A stretch of DNA of 64,000 nucleotides from Eurosta solidaginis (GCF_040869045.1 NC_090323.1:268898392-268962391), one strand, 5' to 3'. Positions 1-11,653 are shown, numbered from the stretch's first letter. The notes: generated from the sequence alone by a model not told the origin. Numbers and translations are program-made.

Positions 1-132
1 AATTTATTTTTTCGCCCAGATCATTTTGATAAATAGAAGTATATATCTATCTCGATTAGTTTATGCCCTTACGGGCTACCGTTATGCGAACAAAATTAAT
101 ATACTCTGTGAGCTCTGCTCAGCTGAGTATAA
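1..132 (-). mobile_element. Helitron-like (DINE-1/mini-me type) repeat family A, 5' end
   Basis: Read on the minus strand this begins with the family A 5' hairpin (TATACTCAGCTGAGCAGAG, then GAGTAT a few bases on) and runs off the window. It matches the 5' part of the copy at 60106-61735 almost base for base, including the GCATAACGGTA and GATCTGGGCGAAAAA segments. Only the first 130 bases or so are inside the window. Non-coding. Confidence 0.8.
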
Positions 133-2424
133 ATATGTATTTAGCTTATGAGCTCTGAAACCACTCTGCCGATTTTGTGAAACTTTTCAGGATATCATTA
201 TCGCAATCTAAGGAGTGTTCCTGTGAAGGGATCCATTTGACAAAGTAAATTTTATTTATTAATGTGCGAATTTCCTGAAATTTGTTACGTACTAAACTTT
301 TTTCGGGACGTGGAGCGGTTCTATTTGAAATAAATTGCACTGATCATGCAATTCGCTTCACATTTGACACGTAGGTGGCCTTTTACCTGCATAGACATAT
401 AGAATAAGTGAACCAGGGACTGACTTGATCGAAAATTCTGGACCCTTACCCCCTTAGTTGTTAAGTGTTGAAAGCCAAAAGCTACAGATTTCGGGATTTT
501 TCATCCAGTTGTTAGTGTGACGACCAATTACAAAAGTTTAAAAATACCTTTAAGCCAAAAATTTCTGATTTAATGCTTTTAGATTTACTAAGAAATAAAA
601 ACTATTCATATAAAAATGCACAGAAAAGTTATAAAAACTCATTAAAAAGTCAGAAGAAAGAACACAATTTTGCTACATTTGACCCTCAAGGCTCTAAAAT
701 GAATAGAGACGCGAATATACCAAAAAAAATATATTACAAAATCATTACCCGTGAAAAATTTTCGAGGATAAGCGGCCTAGAAACTCGCCACAACAAAAAA
801 AATTTAAAAGCTAAGAAAACGACAAAACAACAACAAAAAACTGAATAAGTAAATGTGAACTCAAATTGTATGCTTTATAATTAATTCCCATCAAAAACAG
901 ACTTTCACAGCAACAAAACTATGAGCAGAGAATTCAATGAGCAGCGGGTGACATACCGAGTTAAGAGCGGAAGGGCAACGAGGCAGCAGCAGCAGGCGAG
1001 CAAGCGAGTGAGCCCATAATCATTAATCTTATCGCCGCCTTGGCTTATTATTTCAATTTGCTGAACATGGGTATATACCGTTATGCGCTGCCAATTGCCT
1101 GCCGCCGCAAGGTGTGAGTGTGTGCGTGTGCCCGTGTGTGTTGTGGGTGTATGAGCTGTTGTGCCAATTATTAGTGTTTGTGACTTGTGGTTCTAGCAGC
1201 GTCTTTGGTGTGGGCGATGCGGAAAGAAATTCAATGACCGGAAGCGTGCAAACAAAACTTCTGATGCTGAAGGCTTTTATGCGGCGCGTGGCACATGCAG
1301 CAACTCATTCCCCCAGCAGCGTTCCAATACTACATGAAGCATATAAAAGCTGTGTTGACGTTGCTGTGGTTAATCGACGTATTTAACTGGAGTTTATAAA
1401 ATTTGTTTGTTTGTTTATTGTTGGTAGGGTATTTGGTTGTTGTTGTTGTTGACGCTGCTCTCATCATGGATTAGTGGAAAGTGGAAAAATATTGCACATT
1501 GAAATCGTTGGAGTGTACGAGTTCGGGGGACGACAGTTGAACTGGGAGGAGGGGGTTGTTGGTAGAGCAAGTGCTGTGTGTATGTATGCAATTTATTTAT
1601 TTAACTGTTTAAACGATTACGTGAAAATCCAATTACACGCCTTGTTGATCAATGGCTGATCAGATTTATTAAATAATTCATTTCGTTGTTGAGGACGAAT
1701 GTAATGCGAATGTTTTTGTTTTGTTTTTGTCAATTATGAGTCTGTGTTTACTAAGTATTTTTGTTGTAAATTGGGCATGCTGCGCAAATGGAGATACATT
1801 TTTGCTGGAATAAAATTAAAAATATTTTTTTCCTGATACTAATGGAGCTCTTACTAAATACTAAATATATTTACTTATGATTTTTTTCAGGTCGATGAGA
1901 AATTTGAGCTTTAAAGCTGCTCAAGATTAAGCTCTATCAATTCTTAACTAAGTAAGCATTTCCGCATGGCTTTAAGAAGATTTAAAGTAAATTCAAATTA
2001 TCATTCGCCTTAAAGGCGTCTGTGAAGTTAATAAAAATCTGTTTTTGATTTATCTCAAATTAAGGGGGTAATCAGAATGCCGGCGGCGTTGAAACGATAA
2101 TATCCCATTTAATTAGATTTTTATAAATAATCAGCTGCTGCTTTCCATCTTTGAAAAGCAAGAACTCATAAAAAAGTGTAACAAAACCAAGAACGGAAAT
2201 GTTGCATATCTTAAAGCGAAATTACCAGTTTATTTGAGTATATCGCAAGAAAACAGCCATAATCTAAAGGAAATCAAGTATAATCATGAAATAATAATTT
2301 GAGGAAATGAAAGCGAAGCACTAAGGAATGGGAAATTCGCGAATTTATATAAACGGAAATCGTTTTGGCATTCTAAGTAAGCTTTATGCACAGCATCAGT
2401 TATGTTATAAGGTATGCATACATT
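133..2424. other. Unannotated AT-rich stretch
   Basis: No supported gene. Short open frames at 573-848 (+) and 1114-1386 (+) have low-complexity or TG-rich composition and no recognisable domain. A TG-rich stretch lies at about 1110-1150 and (TTG)n at about 1431-1452. I looked on the minus strand for the missing Dbx homeodomain exon here and did not see it. Confidence 0.5.
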
Positions 2425-2630
2425 AGGGTGGAGGAAAAAATATTTTTTTTTTATTTTGGTATGGTTAAAATATTGTTGCGGTCATCCAAAAAAGTAAGCT
2501 GTAAGAAAAACTTAAGTCGAGATTAACCACCTCTCAAAATTCAAATAAAAGCTGAAATTTTAATAGGCTGTCTTTTAGAATGTCCTCAGTATACGAAGAG
2601 GAAACAAAATAATTTTTTTCGGCCCACCCT
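2425..2630. mobile_element. Candidate small inverted-repeat element (MITE-like)
   Basis: The left end reads AGGGTGGAGGAAAAAATA. The right end, reverse complemented, reads AGGGTGGGCCGAAAAAAA. These form imperfect terminal inverted repeats around about 200 bases of AT-rich DNA. I see no clear target-site duplication, so the ends are approximate. Confidence 0.4.
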
Positions 2631-2869
2631 GGTATTCACACATTAGGGCATGCGGATTTGTGCAATAAATCCATAACATGTAAAATTTAAGTGCAATTTT
2701 CTTTCTGTAACAGTTAGTTTCATGTTCCAGAAAGCCTGGAAAGGGGCATACACCTCGGCAGCTCTCGACAAAAATGTTCAGGTGAAGTCTTCGCACAAGT
2801 TGAGTGTATATTTATTAACATCCAACTATCATAGAATTATAATAGCACGCGAAACATATTTGTTGTTGT

Positions 2870-3030
2870 TTTAATGATAAAGACACCCTCTGAAGGTTTT
2901 GGGGAGCGTTGTTGGTCTTGGTGGTCGTTTTCCAGAGAAAAATTCGGTACGTTCAAATAATATAACCATAAGATAAAAGGCCGACCATCTTGGGAACGTG
3001 AAGGCACTCCATACTAAACCGTTCTATGAA
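2870..3030 (+). repeat. Interspersed repeat family D fragment
   Basis: It shares GGCC(C)GACCATCT and nearby words with 16190-16450. I recall the fuller version as an abundant tephritid retroelement-derived sequence, but this copy is short and diverged. No reading frame is evident. Confidence 0.35.
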
Positions 3031-3225
3031 AGTGGATTGGCGGTACATTTTACCACAAATAATAGACAGTGGCAAAAAGTGTTGGAATGCAAAAATCTAC
3101 AGCGGTTTCACAGTTTAAACGTTTTTCAAATGTAATTATCAATTTCTTTTTTTCACGTTATTTCTCAAACATCTTTTTCAGAACATGTAAATAAGGTGAG
3201 CAAATCCAAGAACACACAAAAAAAT

Positions 3226-3413
3226 ACAAGGTGCGATATAGCTCTGAAAAGATTTGAGCCGAGCTTCTCTTGAAATTTGCTTCGTGCCTCTTTTAATTTT
3301 TAACATAAATGGGCGGGACGGCTCATACAGGCGACGCCATTAGAAAACACTTTTTCTTGTTGAAAAAACCTGTTTCTAAATTTCTGATGTTGCTTTGTCC
3401 GGAAATTGCACCC
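3226..3413 (-). mobile_element. tRNA-derived SINE, 3' portion (outer copy)
   Basis: Minus-strand SINE body (GCGCGATA-like tail end, GAGCTTCTCTTG, GATGTTGCTTTG) with a diverged middle. It breaks in the tRNA-like region at CACCCTA. The matching 5' tip, CACAACGGCGGCCGCC, is found 1.8 kb away at 5198-5219. The copy was therefore split by the insertion at 3414-5196. Confidence 0.65.
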
Positions 3414-3608
3414 TACAGTGAAAGAAAAAGAGTGGTAAAATGAACCGAAATACGGGTCAATTCAACTGAAATTTCTGTCAATTTTTATCTATCGCAACAA
3501 GATGTTGAATCAACTGCGAACAAATCGTTGATTCGTAATTGACCGTTTTAGTAGTCAAATGAACAAAAAAAGTTGTTGCGACAGCTTTGTACGAAAGTAC
3601 CTATGTTG

Positions 3609-3831
3609 CGGCATTTGCAAGGGAGATGAGTTTTCACTGAGATCTTTTCATGGCAGAAATACACTCGGAGTGCTTGCCGAAGAGTGCCGAGGGGCTACTC
3701 CGGTTAGGAAAATTTTCTTCTAATGGAAAAACCTTATTTCTAAAATGTTTATGTTGCTTTTTCCGTGGTGTGAACCCAGGGTCTTCGGTGTGGTAGGCGG
3801 AGCATGCTACCGTCACACCACGGCGGCCGCC
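3609..3831 (-). mobile_element. tRNA-derived SINE, 5' half (inner copy)
   Basis: Minus-strand copy running from CGGCATTTGCAAGG to the tRNA-like 5' end GGCGGCCGCCGTGGTGTGACGG. The A-box-like and B-box-like (GGGTTCACACC) regions are intact. The 3' third and tail are missing. It lies inside the MITE 3414-5196. Confidence 0.7.
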
Positions 3832-3879
3832 ATATATATACGTAAATATGTGCATACATAACTTATGTACATACATAAG

Positions 3880-4862
3880 CAGTGTTGCCAGGTGATGAAA
3901 AGAAAGAAGCTAGATTGGCAAAAAAAAAAGGTTAGAAAAAGCTAAATTTTAAAAAAAGGAGCTAAAAAAAGGCCAGAAATTTTTTTGGTTAATTCATTAA
4001 ATTTTTTTTATATTTTAGTTTACACATTTGTAAATAAAAACTTATAAACATAACTTCTTGTTTCAAAACATATCAGGCACATTTTCCTTGACTAGCACAT
4101 GGAATTACTTTAAATGATTGCATATGTGTATATACATAAAAAAAATATTACAAACTAATAATTTATATAAAATATTCCCCGTCTGAAGAATCAGAAGAGT
4201 TTAAGTCTGCGTATAAAGTTTGGCTATTTACCATAGATATGAGATCATCGGTAATTTCAAAATCATTACAACATTTAGATAAGCGTTTTAACGAGCATCT
4301 AATATTAAGCAGCGCATTAAGCATTTTAATTTTTAGTTTGTTCCTCAATTTAGTTTTCAGAATTTTCATGCCACTAAAAATGCTTTCAACCTCCGCGTTA
4401 CTGAGTGGTAATACTAAAAAACTAAATATGAATTCGACAAGTTCTAAAAAAGGAGGTTCGTTTAATGCATTTTTATGTTCCCGGACTTCCGACCAAAATT
4501 TCATGGTGGAGTGTACATTTTTCTATTGTATAGTTAAAAGTTTTCGCCACTGCAGCTCTATTAATGCTATTTGACTTGAAGAATAACTATACTTCTCTTT
4601 TTCAAAGTAAGAAAATACATCTGGCTTTGAAACTTTTAACGAATTTCCAGCAGAAAAAGAATTAAACCCTTGTAGAGAACTCGTATTATTAGGTATTAGG
4701 TGTTCACAGGAACTATTGAAATTAATTTATTTTAGAAATTATTAAAAATACATTCGGAGTAAAAAAGGCTAGAAAAAAGTCACGAAGCTAAACCCAAAAT
4801 TTCGAGTCTAAAGGCAAAAAAAGGCTAAATATAGCCTCGAAAAGGCTAACCTGGCAACACTG
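3880..4862 (-). mobile_element. hAT transposon, internally deleted
   Basis: The left end CAGTGTTGCCAGGT and right end ACCTGGCAACACTG are perfect 14-bp terminal inverted repeats. Both are flanked by the 8-bp direct repeat TACATAAG (3872-3879 and 4863-4870), the hAT target-site signature. At 983 bp it is far shorter than an autonomous hAT (2.5-4 kb) and keeps only the transposase C terminus. The ends are rich in poly-A/GCTAAA-type sequence. Confidence 0.92.
4163..4504 (-). pseudogene. hAT transposase C-terminal dimerisation domain remnant
   Basis: A 113-residue open frame matches the hAT family C-terminal dimerisation region. The hallmark LPLSNAEVESIFSGMK is followed by KTKLRNKLKIKMLNALLNIR. 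The acidic tail SSDSSDGEYFI ends at the stop codon. The N-terminal zinc finger and the RNase H-like catalytic core are absent, so this piece cannot encode an active transposase. It lies wholly between the inverted repeats at 3880 and 4862. An unrelated open frame on the opposite strand is its shadow. Confidence 0.85.
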
Positions 4863-5197
4863 TACATAAGTTCAAAGTAGAGAGCGCAGTGAGCGTAAAA
4901 TTCTCTTTGAAATTTGCTCATGTATTGACTGATGATCGCTGTTGAAATTACTCACTGGTAATTCAGTTGTTTTAACAAAAAAATCAGTTAGATTGAATAG
5001 GAATCTGTCAATTTTACAGAATTTTGTTGACTTAAGAGCGACAATTTCTCTTCTCTTGAAATGACTAAACTAATTTGTTCGCTTGACAAAGAACTCGGTC
5101 GAATTAACCATAATTCGATAAATTTCACCGAATCTCCGTTAAGTCAAGAAAAACAGAACTGATTTGTTGATTTTACTAGCACCATTTCTTTCAGTGT

Positions 5198-5219
5198 ACC
5201 ACCTCACAACGGCGGCCGC
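5198..5219 (-). mobile_element. SINE 5' tip separated from 3226-3413
   Basis: Carries the SINE 5' signature GGCGGCCG on the minus strand and completes the copy interrupted by the MITE. Confidence 0.55.
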
Positions 5220-6226
5220 CAAAAAAAAATGGGCTTAAAAATCTGACCCACTGCAGACAGGTCCAAACCAGACTCACGCCAGACGCCAGAAGGTGATAGT
5301 AACGGAGCATACCAGATTTATATCTTGAGATTGTTTCTGCAAATAGTTTTATTTAGGTAAGTTAGGTTAGAGTGATTGGAACAAATATACGAGTCCTTCC
5401 TTTTTTAATTATGTAGGCAATTGAACCAATCTGTTCGTATTATTTAGAGCATTTTTGACGAAGTGGCTTTTCACAGTTTGACAGATATCATTCATTAGGA
5501 TTTTCATGCATTACCTGTGTACTTCCATGGGACAGTAGCTTATAAATATCTCAATCAATGCTCCCGAGGAGGGACTACGAAAACTAATTAGGGTCACAGC
5601 GAAGTTGAAATTTATTCGGCGTCAAGTTTGTCTGGTCACTTCAAATTTGGGTTCCGGTGCTCATCTGAAGTTAGCTTTCTTGGTGCATGCAACAAAGTAT
5701 TTGCACGCAGGAAGAGTAGGTGCAATGTTAATCAGCTGCTTCAAGTGGGTCTGTTCAGTGGCCCTCCTCGATGGCTTTTCGAGCGCACAGTTCCAGGTGG
5801 CCTTGTCCACTTAATTTTTTTTTTTTGTAAATCCCACAATGCTCAACCAGCCAGACAGGGTTTATGTTTTAAATAATAAAGCCACATTCTGCACGATGAA
5901 AATAAGGAAGTAAATCCAGTTCGAAATACCTTGGAGCCGTCAGTACTCACCTTCAATTAAGGCATACAAGGTATAACAGATACCTTACATTTTCAAAGGC
6001 AAACCGGAATTCTTAAAAAGGCTAGATTAGCATAGGCTTTGAAAGCTATAGATTGCTCCCATCTGAAAAATGCCAAGCATTCATTATTTAAAATGCACTT
6101 CTTTAAAATGGTTCTCCACTTCTTATGTATTGCTATGGAATCAAGTTTTATATAAAAGGCAGACTTATCTCTGATTTAATAAAATAATTGTTTCACTACA
6201 CGGGCGTTAGATGTTAGTAATCTAAA
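5220..6226. other. Unannotated stretch with a telomere-like TTAGG patch
   Basis: No gene supported. TTAGGTAAGTTAGGTTAG at about 5354-5371 resembles the CCTAA tail of the non-LTR family seen elsewhere here, in minus orientation, and may mark the 3' end of a decayed retroelement. Two overlapping plus-strand open frames (5605-5814 and 5628-5876) have no recognisable domain. Confidence 0.4.
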
Positions 6227-6233
6227 GATATTA

Positions 6234-6530
6234 AATAAATAAATAAATGTAAGGCGCGATAACCTCCGAAGAGATCTAAGGCCGAGCTTCTCTTGCAATT
6301 TGCGTGGTGCTCCTCTTAATTTTCCCTACAAATTGGCCGGACGGGATCTACATGTTTTATGCCGACTCCGAACGGCATCTGCAAGGCAGATGAGTTTTCA
6401 CTTAGAGCTTTTCATGGCAGAAATACACTCGGAGCGCTTGCCAAACACTGCCGAGGGCGACCCAGCTTAGAAAAATTTTCTTCTAATTGAAAACCTTCTT
6501 TCTAAATATTTTGATGTTGCTTTGCCCGGG
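6234..6530 (-). mobile_element. tRNA-derived SINE, 5'-truncated, with TSD
   Basis: Minus-strand copy from the AATAAATAAATAAATG tail through GCGCGATAACCTCC to CCCGGG, where it is truncated inside the B-box region. The flanks carry the 7-bp direct repeat GATATTA (6227-6233 and 6531-6537). That fits target-primed insertion with 5' truncation. Confidence 0.85.
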
Positions 6531-6537
6531 GATATTA

Positions 6538-7320
6538 TAAAAAAGATATTACAAGCACCCTAATCCACATACGGCATATGCTTTTAAGCATCGCTGTATG
6601 TGGAATTTTGAATATCCATACGACATCCCTGAAAGCACACGTGAATATCCTTTTTTATTTCCTTTTATATTCACATGAGTACACTCTATTACGCGAATGA
6701 CATGTCCAAAACAAATTCGTCTGTTTTTGATTTGCCTAAAATTCCATATACGAAAAATACACCATAGAGAAAATACTGTTAGGCAAGTAAACATACAAAT
6801 ATACAGACGCTTCATACTGAATGACTGGGTAAATGTTAGAACATCCTTTCTATGAATATACCGAGACATTTATTTGCTTGACTAAGTGCTGGGATCTGTG
6901 ATTTTAAAATTCAAAATTGGAAAATCGAAAAGCGCACACGCAAACAAATAAAAAACAAAAACAACAATAAAAATTATATAGAAATACTTCATTGTAGTAT
7001 TTACAGGTGGTTAAAAAAGCTTTGTATGCTTGGTTGCTTGTTGTGGGGTATTTCAAGTGACAGGACGATTATCTATTATTTCATTTTTTTGCCGGCGGCT
7101 ACACCGCTATTGACGTTGCTATGCCTCAGACTGTTGAACTTTTTCTGGCAACTGCATTAGACCAGATTGTTATCTTTTTATTGCTTTTGTATGAGTATGC
7201 TTTCGGATGTATTTGTGTGGATATGTGCTTGTGTTGGTACCCTGCAGTCAAACGTACTAGTCATACTGGTTAAATACTACATAGTTTGCCGCACAGAGTT
7301 TCGGGGTTACTGTATAGTCG
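6538..7320. other. Unannotated stretch
   Basis: No gene or repeat recognised. A 106-codon minus-strand open frame (6549-6869) shows no domain I know and has AT-rich, hydrophobic, chance-like composition. Confidence 0.4.
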
Positions 7321-7581
7321 GTTCAAGCCCATAACTTCCTGTTCTCTCGCTTTTAGAAGTACAGTAATCTTGTTTGATTTGGTCGTCCAGGACTAACACT
7401 TCCTTGTGGAGGGCCCTATCTCAACAATCTGCTGATGAATTCCAGAGTCGGATAGAACCCCAATGTGAGAGCCCTTTCAACTGCCGCTGCTAGGATATTG
7501 TTGAATGCTCCTTATATGTTGGGAAAGGCACCTTTCGGGGTATTTGAAAACCGAATAAAGTGTTGTTTTCGTAGACCTGCC
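7320..7581 (-). pseudogene. Decayed non-LTR reverse transcriptase fragment
   Basis: On the minus strand the sequence reads GAFNNILAAAVERALTLGF followed by a frame break and GPPQGSV. This resembles reverse transcriptase motif A (DIEGAFNN type) and motif B (PQG) of R1/I/LOA-type non-LTR elements. Stop codons and frameshifts interrupt it. The upstream part would continue past the Helitron-like insertion at 7582-8525. Confidence 0.5.
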
Positions 7582-8525
7582 TTTTTATACCCAGCTGTAC
7601 TTGTAACAGGGTATTATAAGTTGGATTGGATAACGGTTGGTTGTACAGGTATAAAGGAATCGAGATAGATATAGACTTTCATATATCAAAATTATCAGTA
7701 TCGAAAAAATATTTGACTGAGCCATGTCCGTCCGTCCGTCTGTCTACCCGTTAACACGATAATTTGAGTAAATATTGAGATATCTTCACCAAATTTGGTA
7801 CACGAGCATATCTGGACCCTAAATAGGTTGGTATTGAAAATGAGAGAAATCCTGATATATGGATGATAACTACGCCCACTTTTTATATATATAACATTTT
7901 GGAAAACACAAAAAACCTGATTATTCAGTAAATAATACACCTAGAATGTTGACATTTGACGTGTATTGAGACTCTTGATTAAAATTTGAAAAAATTGTTT
8001 AAAATGGGCATGGCACCGCCCACCTCTGATTAAATTTATTTTATAAATATTATTAATCATAAATCAAAAATCGTTAAACCTATCGTAACAAAATTCCGCA
8101 AGGAGTTGCCTTTACTATAAGGAATGCTTTGGAGAAAAATTAACGGTTTAGGACACGCCCTCTTTTATATAAAAGATTTTTTAAAAGGGTCGTGGACGAA
8201 TAAAATGAGCTATATCTTTAAAAAAAAGCTTTATACCAATGATATTTCATTTCCCAAGTGAATTTATAACAATATATAGGAAAAACTTCAAATTTAAAGA
8301 ATGGGCGTGGCACCGTCCCTTTTATGACTAATCAATTTTCTATGTTTCGGGAGCCATAAATCGAAGAAAAATTAGTTCAGAATAGAACCATATGTATATG
8401 TATTACTGCGCAGCCTTGTAACACTATTAAGCACACAAACACAAAACAAACAACAACAACATTTCAAGTGTACAGCTGGGTATGTAATGTTCGGTTTCGC
8501 CCGAACTTAGACTTCCTTACTTGTT
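7582..8525 (+). mobile_element. Helitron-like (DINE-1/mini-me type) repeat family C
   Basis: The 5' end is TTTTTATACCCAGCTG...CAGGGTAT (a hairpin). A GTCCGTCCGTCCGTCTGTC tract lies about 140 bases in. The 3' end has the hairpin GTTCGGTTTCGCCCGAAC (8489-8506) followed by CTTCCTTACTTGTT. It shares its 3' end with family A and its body with 59238-62286. No coding capacity and no clear TSD. Confidence 0.8.
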
Positions 8526-9050
8526 GTTTTAACACCCCGTGCGATCTAACCATTCTTTGCACGTGACACACTGGCAGGAGTGTGACCGTTTTAAAAATAT
8601 TCTTATCCGGCACAAACAGCCAAACCATTTATCTGAACCGGGATCACTACTGGCCACAGAATGGGTTCGATACCTTCCTTGAGCAGGAGAACTTGGCGCA
8701 GTCTCTCTGCAAGGATCTGCTGGGAGGATGACAATTTGTGGGAGGGACGCAACAAATTAAATAGGGTTACACTGAAATGGCAGCCCTTGGTCGGGAAAAA
8801 TCCCGATTCCGAATCCCGCTTAGTAGAACTGTCTGCCTTGGGAAGCGACCTGCCCTTACAAAAAGCGTATTGAGACGCCGAAAATCACTCTCTTGGAATC
8901 CTGCTCCTTACGTTAAGATCAACCAGGCGTTCCCGAGAGCGTAAAAGAAACGAACGGTTGATTGGTCTAAGGTCATTGGTCTCGTCTTTTACCATATTAA
9001 AAGAAATGAGAACATGCTCAACCTCAGACATTTGACATAAATGGGAGTCA
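8526..9050 (-). other. Flank of the split reverse transcriptase, uncertain
   Basis: This is probably the upstream continuation of the decayed element at 7320-7581. A plus-strand open frame (8661-8873) and partial minus-strand frames (for example around ILAERLRQVLLLKEGIEP) can be read but I recognise no domain. Confidence 0.25.
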
Positions 9051-11653
9051 GCCAGCTGAAAGAAACCTCTAGAGATACCTGAGGCTACGCAAGAATTACT
9101 CCATCCGACACCGGGATGTATGGCTTAAAATAATTGATGGTCTAGTAATGGGTACAGTTGATTTAAACAAAAAAAGAGAGAAGAATAAACAGAAAGCCTT
9201 CGTATGTTGATTTTCTCTAAGAACAAACATGGAAATCACTTTAGCTCTATAACTATTGAAAAATTTTACTCTTCAATTAAACAAAAATGGTTTTTAATTC
9301 CATTCTGAAAACACCTCCACCTTCTGTAATTAGAGACGTCGGCCTAGTAGATCGACTGTTTTGATCCAACTACTTATAACTAGTTTATAACTAGTCACAA
9401 ACTTCTGATTAGTTTGGTTTTTCACTATAGGGTTGTTGTTGCTTTAGCAAAATTGTTTGGTAAATTTGTTTATTATATTGGAAATATTTATTTGACTGAC
9501 TGTCGCTGCGGCGAAAGTTTCATGATATATATGTAAAATAACACATACACATGAACGCACACATATAGCACTATCGTTTTTATGACTTCATACATTTATG
9601 TATGTATGTCGGATATATTTAAATGGGTTTACTTTTTATTTGTGTTAACGATTTACTTACGTTGACTTTTTATGGGCCTGCAATTGATTTACGCTTTGAA
9701 CTGTCATTATTTTCGATTATTTGCTTACGATTAAATGGCCTACGTCAGCACGTGTGTGTATGTATTTGTGTGTGATGAGAATATGTTTTTAATGTTCGAG
9801 AATATTTATTTGATCTGGAATATTACTATATAAGCGTTTTTGAGTATGCAGGAAAAGGGAAGATGCACTTTAACATTGGACCTGCCATTTAATATTTTCC
9901 CTTCATTTTTGCAGTTTTATTTCACTTATTGAGCTTATTGATAATTATTTTATTTCAAAGCTGAAACTTGAGCTTTCATAGCCAATCCCTCCATATTTAC
10001 ATTGCACACTTAAACAAATTGTTCAACTAAGTAATTTGTAAATAATCAAATTGAAACAATGGCACACAAATTTACTGACAATTCTAAAGTCATACAAAAT
10101 CTCGTACAAACAGCGCAAATTGCATACCCCCTTCACTGTGCGCCACATAAGACAAATGGTCCAGCGCTTGCATTAGCACTTGGCAAAAATAAACAATCAG
10201 TGTTGCCAAATATCGCATTGCAGTGCATACAAATATTTCTAAGACCTCTACCATCACCCCGCTGCCATATATTGGCACTTAATACACCATTAAGCGCACA
10301 TATCGAATGTCATTCAACAAATTCTTAGCGCAATTTAGATCGAGCTGTCGTACAAATATTCCGCTCGTGCTATTAAAGCGAGGGTGGATCTCTCATTCTT
10401 GCTTTGTTGCGCTCTTATAGTTATGGTGGTACGTTTTGATTGCTAACGCTGCACAGTGTCTTAAGGGCGCTAAACATCTACATAACACACTGAAAGGCGA
10501 TCTCTTACGATTTGATTAGAAACTGATTTGACATTTTCTTTGAAAACCCAAATGTTTGGTTTGTATTTATAATTGGCTGGGAAGATCAGATATAATTTTA
10601 CGAAGAACGTCTCTCTTCCTCTCCGTTGCCTCCTACTTCTACCTCCCCTATAACTCCGCCACTCCCTATCCCTCTCCCTCTTTCTCCCCCTCTCCTTCTG
10701 CCATCCTTAACCCTCTCCACCTCTGTTTTTTTTTTTTGATGTTCACGGATATCTCTTTTCCAGCCAGTTTTACAATGATATTTTAAGGGACCGTGATTAC
10801 TGTGAAAAATTAATTATTTGTGCGATGGACTAAAAAATTGATTAATTTTGTGCAAAACAGGCGCCCTTTATGGTTTAAGCACATAAAAGCATAAGCGCAA
10901 GCGTATTTTTGCGAAAAGGTAAAATGTAAGAAAAAATGTGCCGGCCGATAATCGGTTGCAATTTTAACACCAGCCCGGCTGATGTCATCAGCTAATTGCA
11001 ATTTTTTGGTTTATCGGTGGCTGTGTAAGCATACCCTAAGACCCGCTTTTCAGTGCACGATTAAACTCCCATCAAAGTTGACTTGAGTATCGAGTTGGAG
11101 GAAGAACTACTTTTACGATATTTTGTCAATGTTGCAAAATCTTTGAATAATTAAATAATTTGTTCCCACATTAAGCCTAGAACCTGACGAATTCTGCGAC
11201 AAAATTTTTCTCCTCTCTATATAAACGTTATATAAAATATATCGAGAGTGTAACCATATTTAGATGGACTACGAAGATGTGCCCCGCTCTGAAATAAATT
11301 GTACATAGATGCCGCTCATTCAATCTATGTGCCCCAAGTTTTGCGTCCGGATTTTAAAAGGTTTCCATTTGATGAAGTTTAAGCCTGCTAGATTACTGTA
11401 GAAAATCTTGAACTTTTGAAATTGGTATCCATATTTAGAGTATAGAGTCTTCTTGTTTCGATCTTTTATACCCAATATAAGGTATTTTTAGAGCAATCTG
11501 TTTCGTACAGAAAACCAAATTTTTCCCTAATGGGTGAAATATTGGGAAACCAAAAGGATAGTGAATTATTTTTTTTAATGATTAGAGTACTCATAATAAA
11601 TACATTTCTGACGCAATTAACATTTATAATAAAAAACTTAATAAATATGCATA
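9051..11653. other. Mostly unique non-coding DNA
   Basis: No gene supported. Contains (TATG)n near 9597-9608, TG-rich DNA near 9750-9775 and AT-rich patches. ATACCCAATATAAGGTAT at about 11468 resembles a Helitron-like 5' hairpin but has nothing else to support it. The open frames at 10059-10328 (+) and 10090-10278 (-) overlap antiparallel with no domain. Confidence 0.4.
10600..10740 (+). repeat. Polypyrimidine tract
   Basis: About 140 bases of almost pure C/T on the plus strand, ending in a poly-T run and then TGATG. It gives a spurious open frame rich in S, P, F and L at 10556-10786. Confidence 0.8.

Larger units (their letters stand above)
3414..5196. mobile_element. TA-flanked MITE carrying later insertions
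   Basis: Ends are CAGTGAAAGAAA on the left and TTTCTTTCAGTG on the right, which are near-perfect inverted repeats flanked by TA on both sides (3412-3413 and 5197-5198). Subterminal TAAAATNAAC-type words are also mirrored. About 0.5 kb belongs to the element itself (3414-3608 and 4871-5196). The rest is a SINE piece (3609-3831) and a hAT element (3880-4862). TA duplication suggests the Tc1/mariner group, inferred from the ends only. Confidence 0.55.

Noticed and set aside
7724..7751. GTCY tracts read as CRISPR-like or independent microsatellites
   Set aside because: They sit at a fixed place inside each Helitron-like repeat and are part of it. There are no spacer-repeat arrays.
10059..10328. 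Overlapping antiparallel open frames
   Set aside because: No domain and no splice or conservation evidence.
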